Positions 5,518 through 9,880 of a DNA stretch of 9,880 nt are shown here, piece by piece. The notes under the pieces are model-generated. The model had not been told where the DNA came from and searched no databases. It saw only the letters and a list, made by a program, of their open reading frames with translations. Numbering within the stretch: the stretch's first letter is position 1; each line of letters opens with the position of its first letter. The DNA comes from Ignavibacteria bacterium. Its GTDB lineage: Bacteria; Bacteroidota; Ignavibacteria; UBA10030; SZUA-254. The stretch lies in NCBI GenBank assembly GCA_005877655.1, contig VBOC01000202.1, forward strand, positions 1-9,880. Direction: 5' to 3'. Position numbers and translations under genes: made by a program.

Positions 5518-7686
5518 ATGGAATTAACACTCATTTTTGGCATTAGCCTGCTCGGTTTGCTGTTCGCCGTGTATCTTATCCGCGATGTTCTCCGCAGAGA
5601 CACGGGGACCGACCGGATGCGCGAAATTTCCAACGCGATCAAACAAGGGGCCGAGGCCTTTCTCCGGCGCCAGAATAGAACGATCGGAATTCTTGCCGTC
5701 GCCCTGGCGTGCCTCATCTATATTCTCTATGCGTTCGTTCGTGCGCATAATGAGAACGACCCAGCAAGCGCCTCGGATCTGGCTCTTTGGACGACCCTAT
5801 CGTTCATCCTCGGCGCGGCTTGCTCGGTCGCAGCCGGCTACATGGGCATGTGGGTTGCAATACGGAGTAATATCCGCACGGCCTCGGCGGCCCGCTCGAA
5901 TATGAACGACGCCCTGCAGACATCCCTCCGGGGTGGAGCCGTCTCAGGGTTCTTCGTCGTCGCATTGAGCCTCCTGGGAGTCGCCGGGCTGTTCACGCTC
6001 GTCAAATCGCTCGGCGTCACGAACGACGTGACAAAAATTCCGCTTCTGATCGTCGGATATGGATTTGGTGCAAGCTTCGTGGCGCTCTTTGCCCAGCTTG
6101 GCGGGGGCATTTATACGAAAGCCGCCGATGTGGGCGCTGATCTCGTCGGAAAAGTCGAAGCTGGAATACCGGAAGACGACCCGCGAAACCCCGCGGTGAT
6201 CGCGGATCTCGTGGGCGACAATGTGGGAGATTGCGCCGGTCGAGGCGCCGATCTGTTCGAATCTACCGCAGCGGAGAATATTGGGGCCATGATCCTCGCG
6301 GCCGGCCTATACCGCGCCAACACGGCTTACTTCATGTCCAACCAGCTTTCCCTCCTTGGCGTCATCCTCTTCCCGCTCGTGGCACGCGCCTTCGGCATTA
6401 TAGCTTCAATCATCGGTATCATGACGGTGAGGGCGAAGGAGAATGAAGACCCCATGCATGCGCTCAACCGGGGGTATTTTATCACCGCGGTCATTGCAAT
6501 GGCCGGATTTTTTATCGCATCGCGATGGCTCCTCGGGACCGAATATTATTTTAACTTCTTCCTCTGCGGCGTCATTGGGGTTCTCACATCGGTGGCCTTC
6601 GTTTACATCACCCAATATTATACGGAGTACCGGTACCGGCCGGTGAAATCAATCGCCGAAGCCTCTCAGACGGGCCCTGCCACCAATATCATCGCCGGCG
6701 TGGCGGTGGGCATGGAGTCAACCGGATATCCCATTTTGGTGATTGCTTCCGCGATCGTGGGCGCCTACACCCTCGGGTCACACTCCGGTATGGCGGATGC
6801 CGGATTATTCGGAACCGCAGTCGCGACGATGGGCATGCTCGGGACCGCCGCTTATATCCTCGCGATGGACACGTTCGGGCCCATTACCGATAACGCGGGG
6901 GGTATCGTCGAAATGAGCCAGCAGCCGCATGAGGTTCGTGAGCGGACAGACAGGCTCGACTCCGTCGGCAACACGACCAAGGCCCTTACGAAAGGGTATG
7001 CCGTGGGTTCGGCGGCGCTTGCGGCGTTCCTCCTCTTTGGCGCGTATATCGACGAAGTCCGGAACTATATGCCGTCGTTCCAGCCTGTGATCAATTTGAA
7101 CAAGCCCGAAGTTTTCGTCGGTGCCATGCTGGGAGCCGTCCTGGTCTATCTCTTCTCTTCCCTGGCAATCAAGGCAGTCGGCAAGGCCGCTTACGCAATC
7201 ATCAATAATGTGCGCGAGCAATTCAAGAATAATCCGGGAATCATGAAAGGCACTGTCAAGCCCGATTACGGACAGTGTGTTGACATTGCCACGAAGGCGG
7301 CCCTGGGGAAAATGGTTCTGCCCGGACTTCTCGTCGTGGGAATGACCGTGGGGGTCGGGGTGGTGTTCCGTCTGATTTATTATGCCGGCGGCCAGCCGGC
7401 CACTGGTGCGAGCGGGGCAGTAGTGATCGGGGGTTTTCTGATGGTGGGAACGATCACGGGAATTCTTATGGCACTTTTTCTCAATAATGGCGGCGGCGCC
7501 TGGGATAACGCCAAGAAGTATATCGAAACGGGCGCGCTGGGCGGCAAGAAATCCGAGCCCCATAAGGCGGCGGTAGTGGGTGATACCGTCGGGGACCCGT
7601 TCAAGGATACGGCCGGGCCCTCACTCCACGTATTGATCAAGCTGTTGTCCACGATTACACTGGTCCTCGCTCCGTTATTCATTTAG
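5518..7686 (+). CDS. hppA: Membrane-bound proton-pumping pyrophosphatase, K+-independent type
   Basis: H+-PPase (722 aa, full length for the family) couples hydrolysis of pyrophosphate to proton export across the inner membrane, removing PPi from biosynthesis while building proton motive force. The polytopic hydrophobic pattern fits the expected 15-16 helices. Substrate-binding signatures are intact: DVGADLVGKVEAGIPEDDP (204-222), ADLVGDNVGDCAGRGADLFE (229 onward, with Asp234, Asp238 and Asp245) and the C-terminal HKAAVVGDTVGDPFKDT (682-698, with Asp689, Asp693 and Lys696). GNTTKALTKG (484-493) carries Lys488 where K+-dependent enzymes have Ala; this Lys is the established marker of the K+-independent class, all known members of which pump H+ only. 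The ATG at 5518 has an AAAGGAT at 5499-5505, a somewhat long spacing. It is monocistronic by layout, with its own leader upstream and a strong hairpin downstream. Confidence 0.97.
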   Translation: MELTLIFGISLLGLLFAVYLIRDVLRRDTGTDRMREISNAIKQGAEAFLRRQNRTIGILAVALACLIYILYAFVRAHNENDPASASDLALWTTLSFILGAACSVAAGYMGMWVAIRSNIRTASAARSNMNDALQTSLRGGAVSGFFVVALSLLGVAGLFTLVKSLGVTNDVTKIPLLIVGYGFGASFVALFAQLGGGIYTKAADVGADLVGKVEAGIPEDDPRNPAVIADLVGDNVGDCAGRGADLFESTAAENIGAMILAAGLYRANTAYFMSNQLSLLGVILFPLVARAFGIIASIIGIMTVRAKENEDPMHALNRGYFITAVIAMAGFFIASRWLLGTEYYFNFFLCGVIGVLTSVAFVYITQYYTEYRYRPVKSIAEASQTGPATNIIAGVAVGMESTGYPILVIASAIVGAYTLGSHSGMADAGLFGTAVATMGMLGTAAYILAMDTFGPITDNAGGIVEMSQQPHEVRERTDRLDSVGNTTKALTKGYAVGSAALAAFLLFGAYIDEVRNYMPSFQPVINLNKPEVFVGAMLGAVLVYLFSSLAIKAVGKAAYAIINNVREQFKNNPGIMKGTVKPDYGQCVDIATKAALGKMVLPGLLVVGMTVGVGVVFRLIYYAGGQPATGASGAVVIGGFLMVGTITGILMALFLNNGGGAWDNAKKYIETGALGGKKSEPHKAAVVGDTVGDPFKDTAGPSLHVLIKLLSTITLVLAPLFI

Positions 7687-7698
7687 CCTCCTGAAAGT

Positions 7699-7729
7699 CC
7701 CGGGGTGACGACCTGTCATCACTCCCGGG
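7699..7729 (+). terminator. CCCGGG stem-loop after hppA
   Basis: CCCGGGGTGA (7699-7708) pairs with TCAC-T-CCCGGG (7719-7729), giving 10 bp with a single bulged T around a 10-nt loop. Alternative pairing of TGAC with GTCA inside the loop keeps the outer CCCGGG stem. It starts 12 nt after the hppA stop. There is no T tract, so a classical Rho-independent terminator is not proven. It may instead protect the hppA mRNA 3' end. Confidence 0.5.
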
Positions 7730-7747
7730 CACATCGAAGGATATCCC

Positions 7748-8063
7748 ATGCCTCGGGCAGCGTCACGTTCCTCCATCTTTGCCGAAATCTGGTCCACCGT
7801 GCGCCACATCCCGCGCGGCAAGGTGGCCTCCTACGGAGAGATCGCCCGCTTGAGCGGTTTCATCGGGCAGGCTCGCCGCGTTGGATACGCCCTTCGCTCC
7901 GCGCCCCCCGGGATGCGCCTTCCGTGGCATCGGGTGGTCAATTCTCAAGGGAGGATCTCTCTCCCCAAAGGCGATGGCAGTTATCAGAGACAAAGGGAAG
8001 ATCGATTTGCAAAAGCACGGCTGGATCCGCAAGTTGAAATACAAACGCAGGCAGATCCGCTGA
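7748..8063 (+). pseudogene. Alkyltransferase-like protein (ATL, MGMT family), frameshifted
   Basis: ATL proteins bind O6-alkylguanine without repairing it and hand the lesion to nucleotide excision repair. The first frame (from ATG 7748, with GAAGG at 7736-7740) gives a helix-turn-helix type DNA-binding region with Tyr29 and an Arg pair (AR43R44VG) at the site of the nucleotide-flipping Arg finger, then PWHRVVNSQGRISLP (59-73). Trp60 replaces the alkyl-accepting Cys of MGMT (PCHRV), the defining feature of ATLs. After about residue 77 this frame loses similarity and runs to a stop at 8116. The family's C-terminal block (VIRDKGKIDLQKHGW, compare IDLQRYRW of E. coli YbaZ) continues in another frame from about 7980 to the TGA at 8061-8063. 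About 11 residues expected between the halves are missing, so I infer a deletion of about 32-38 nt. The cause is either a real lesion or an assembly error. Confidence 0.82.
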
Positions 8064-8166
8064 TTCTCTCTCCACCGCGAGCTACTCCTCGTGCAAGAAC
8101 GTTCCCGATAGACTGAAATTCCGGACAATTCCCCGCCAGCAGGTTGTAAGTCCATTCTTCCTTTTG

Positions 8167-8174
8167 TATATTGG
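8167..8174 (+). promoter_or_regulatory. Putative promoter box for the lyase gene
   Basis: TATATTGG preceded by CCTTTTG resembles the Bacteroidota -7 box TAnnTTTG with one mismatch. It lies 69 nt before the start codon in the gap between the ATL and lyase genes. Confidence 0.4.
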
Positions 8175-8175
8175 T

Positions 8176-8201
8176 TCGCGAATGTGATGAATCATTCGCG
8201 A
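8176..8201. promoter_or_regulatory. 9-bp perfect inverted repeat near the predicted transcription start
   Basis: TCGCGAATG (8176-8184) is the exact reverse complement of CATTCGCGA (8193-8201), with an 8-nt spacer. It begins one base after the putative promoter box, the usual place for a repressor operator, and could also fold as a stem at the very 5' end of the mRNA. No regulator gene is nearby to pair with it. Confidence 0.5.
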
Positions 8202-8242
8202 TGACATCGTAGACACATCGACTCACGACGGTTGATTTCCCC

Positions 8243-9594
8243 ATGAATGTCCGGATTGAGAAAGACTCACTTGGCGAGCGCAGCATCCCGGCAGATGCCT
8301 ATTACGGCGTCCAAACTCACCGCGCCCTTGAGAATTTTCCCATCAGCGGCCTGAGACCCAAACCCGCGTACGTCGAAGCAACCGTCCACATCAAGAGGGC
8401 GGCGGCAAAGGTGAATAAGTCTCTCGGTTTGCTTGATCAAAAGAAGGCGGATGCGATTATTGCGGCAGCCGATGAAATCCTGGCGGGCAAATTGCGCGAG
8501 TGGTTCGTCGTAGATGTCTACCAGGCCGGTGCAGGCACCTCCCATAATATCTTGGGGGCAAAAAGGGTGACTATTCGCTCATCCATCCAAACGACCACGT
8601 TAACATGGCCCAGTCGACCAACGACGTCTGCCCGACTGCAATTCGTATGGCCGCGGTACGGCTTTCAGAAAAGCTGCTGCCATCGCTCACCCGCCTGGAG
8701 AAAGCCTTTGCAGCAAAGGCAAAAGAATTCGACGATATCATCAAATCAGGCCGCACGCACATGCAGGATGCCGTCCCCATTCGTCTCGGTCAGGAGTTCG
8801 GAGCTTATGCGCTGAATGTCCGGAAGCATCGCGAGCGGCTGGAAAAGGCGGCGGACAGCAATAAGGAACTCGGCATCGGCGGCACGGCTGTGGGAACGGG
8901 GCTCAACGCGCATCCCAAATTCCGCCCGATGATGGTCAAGGAGCTGAGCCAGGAGTTGAAGATCGAATTTCGAATAGCAGACGATTATTTCGAGGCGATG
9001 CAGAGCCTAAGACCATTCACGGAAATCTCAGGAGGTCTCCGCGACCTGGCCCAGGACCTGATTCGAATTGCAAATGATCTGCGCCTTTTCAGTTCGGGCC
9101 CGAAGACGGGCCTTGCCGAAATTTCGCTTCCGGCCGTGCAGCCGGGTTCTTCGATCATGCCGGGCAAGGTGAATCCGGTGATGGCTGAAATGCTTAATAT
9201 GGTTTGCTTTCAAGTCATCGGATGCGATCTGACGGTCCTTCTCTCCGCACAAGCGGGTCAGATGGAGTTAAATGTGATGATGACCGTGGTGGCGTTCAAC
9301 CTGCTCCATGAGCTTGAGATCATGAGGAACGCGATCGATGCCTTCGTGAAGTTCTGCGTCGAGGGAATCTCGGCAAACCGGGAGCGTTGCCGGGAGTACG
9401 CCGAGGGTAGTATGAGTATCGTCACCGTTCTCAACCCGCATATCGGTTACGCCAAGGCGGCGGAAATTGCGAAGGAATATCTGCAGTCCGGTAAATCGAT
9501 CAAAGAGATTGTCCTCGAGAAAGGACTGATGTATAAGGAAAAGATCGAACAAATCTTCAATCTTCGCGGGATGACGGAGCCGGGCATTCATTAG
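8243..9594 (+). pseudogene. aspA: Aspartate ammonia-lyase / class II fumarase family enzyme, frameshifted
   Basis: This family interconverts aspartate and fumarate plus ammonia (AspA) or malate and fumarate (FumC). The first frame (ATG 8243) reads RIEKDSLGERSIPADAYYGV at the N-terminus and is good up to GAGTSHN (residue 102, base 8548). From about 8551 the family sequence resumes in another frame (LGGKKGDYSLIHPNDHVN, QSTNDVCP, GRTHMQDAVPIRLGQEF, GGTAVGTGLN) and includes the catalytic SS loop GSSIMPGKVNPV (9145-9180), ending at 9594. The block that normally follows GTSxN (MNxNEVIANRALE) is absent; restoring 40 nt gives 463 residues, the normal family length, in frame. DAYYGVQT, QSTND and LGQEFGAYA favour aspartase and GGTAVGTGLNAHP looks more fumarase-like, so the substrate is open. 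The missing block contains active-site residues, so the gene as written should be inactive. A Met at 8605 could start a 329-aa fragment. Confidence 0.88.
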
Positions 9595-9604
9595 ATTATC
9601 CAGG

Positions 9605-9623
9605 ATGAGGTGGAGCCTCGTTT
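9605..9623 (+). terminator. Weak stem-loop after the lyase gene
   Basis: ATGAGG (9605-9610) pairs with CCTCGT (9616-9621) including one T-G wobble, with a TGGAG loop and only a short T stretch after it. The position fits a terminator, but the structure is marginal. Confidence 0.25.
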
Positions 9624-9650
9624 ACTTGAATGTCTGCCGGATTTTTAGTT

Positions 9651-9658
9651 TATTTTAG
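9651..9658 (+). promoter_or_regulatory. Putative promoter box for the ferredoxin gene
   Basis: TATTTTAG resembles TAnnTTTG with one mismatch and has CTTG at 9625-9628, 22 nt upstream, as a possible -33 element. It precedes the ferredoxin ATG by 36 nt. Confidence 0.45.
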
Positions 9659-9694
9659 ACGTGACAATTTTCCGATTTTCTAAGGTAACTGCCG

Positions 9695-9880
9695 ATGGCG
9701 GATGAACAAACGCAGGCTAAATCTCAGGCGCCGGCAAAATCTGCCGCCCCCGTCCGGAAAAAGAAGCCGAAAGAACTTGCAGTCATCAACCAAGCGGGCT
9801 GCACGGGATGCGAGGTCTGCCTTGAGGTGTGCCCGGTTGATTGCATCTACGTCATTTCCGGCCCTGAATACGATGTTCAC
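9695..9880 (+). CDS. [4Fe-4S] ferredoxin-domain protein (3' end outside window)
   Basis: The first 62 residues of an iron-sulfur electron-transfer protein are visible and the frame is open to the window edge. A hydrophilic Ala/Lys/Gln-rich N-terminus (1-27, with KKKPKE) leads into AVINQAGCTGCEVCLEVCPVDC. Cys36, Cys39, Cys42 and Cys46-Pro form the CxxCxxCxxxCP signature of one [4Fe-4S] cluster, with a further Cys at 50. A second cluster motif would be expected downstream if it is a 2[4Fe-4S] type. The start at 9695 is supported by TAAGGT at 9681-9686. It is preceded by its own promoter-like box, so it probably heads a new transcription unit. The partner enzyme cannot be seen. The domain is certain and the specific role is unknown. 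Confidence 0.88.
   Translation, partial: MADEQTQAKSQAPAKSAAPVRKKKPKELAVINQAGCTGCEVCLEVCPVDCIYVISGPEYDVH

Noticed and set aside
6805..7563. 252-codon open frame on the minus strand inside hppA
   Set aside because: It is antisense to the conserved pyrophosphatase core, gives a His/Arg-rich product with no recognisable domain, and is explained by the GC-biased codons of the real gene.
8064..8116. C-terminal tail of the ATL frame beyond 8063
   Set aside because: The tail is read out of frame after the lesion; the family C-terminus is found in the other frame ending at 8063.
8540..8610. Programmed frameshifting or ribosomal bypassing in the lyase gene
   Set aside because: Bypassing skips extra mRNA, whereas here conserved coding sequence is missing. 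No slippery heptamer is present in the right place, and the active-site block would still be absent.
8605..9594. Stand-alone gene starting at the Met at 8605
   Set aside because: That Met sits inside the conserved HVNMAQSTND motif, the same frame is already family-like for 18 codons upstream, and there is no ribosome binding site. It is a fragment of the broken gene.

Overview
The window looks like ordinary chromosome from a member of the Bacteroidota/Chlorobi/Ignavibacteria (FCB) group. Three things suggest this: a Ton operon of the order exbB, exbD, exbD, tonB, small membrane protein, pstS-like, TPR, an arrangement I know from that group; intergenic elements resembling the Bacteroidota -7 box TAnnTTTG; and AT-rich leaders with weak Shine-Dalgarno sites beside coding DNA of roughly mid-50s % GC (estimated by eye). 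The assignment is an inference from gene content, not from a marker gene. No tRNA, rRNA, CRISPR array, phage gene or transposase is visible.

Layout. Bases 1-5251 hold one tightly packed plus-strand operon: an ExbB/TolQ proton-channel subunit (5' end at or just beyond the window edge), two ExbD/TolR paralogues, a TonB protein, a 73-residue two-helix membrane protein, a PstS-like phosphate-binding lipoprotein and a secreted TPR-repeat protein. The last three genes overlap. The ExbB-ExbD-TonB part should couple inner-membrane proton flow to outer-membrane transport; the PstS-like and TPR proteins are probably envelope partners of unknown role. Bases 5252-5517 are intergenic, with a 14-nt tandem repeat ending in a hairpin, a promoter-like element and a bulged stem-loop with a T run. 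Bases 5518-7686 encode a complete membrane-bound proton-pumping pyrophosphatase of the K+-independent type. A strong CCCGGG hairpin separates it from an alkyltransferase-like (ATL) DNA-repair gene, and after that come an aspartase/class II fumarase family gene and the start of a [4Fe-4S] ferredoxin-type gene cut by the window edge.

The most notable observation is that both the ATL gene and the aspartase/fumarase gene are broken by what look like short internal deletions: about 32-38 nt in ATL and about 40 nt in the lyase. The two sites are about 580 bp apart, and each removes a conserved block and shifts the frame, while sequence on both sides remains well conserved. Either this assembly is locally wrong or two very recent lesions lie side by side. 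I see no convincing new defence or mobile system. The right half (pyrophosphatase, lyase, ferredoxin) reads as energy and central metabolism.
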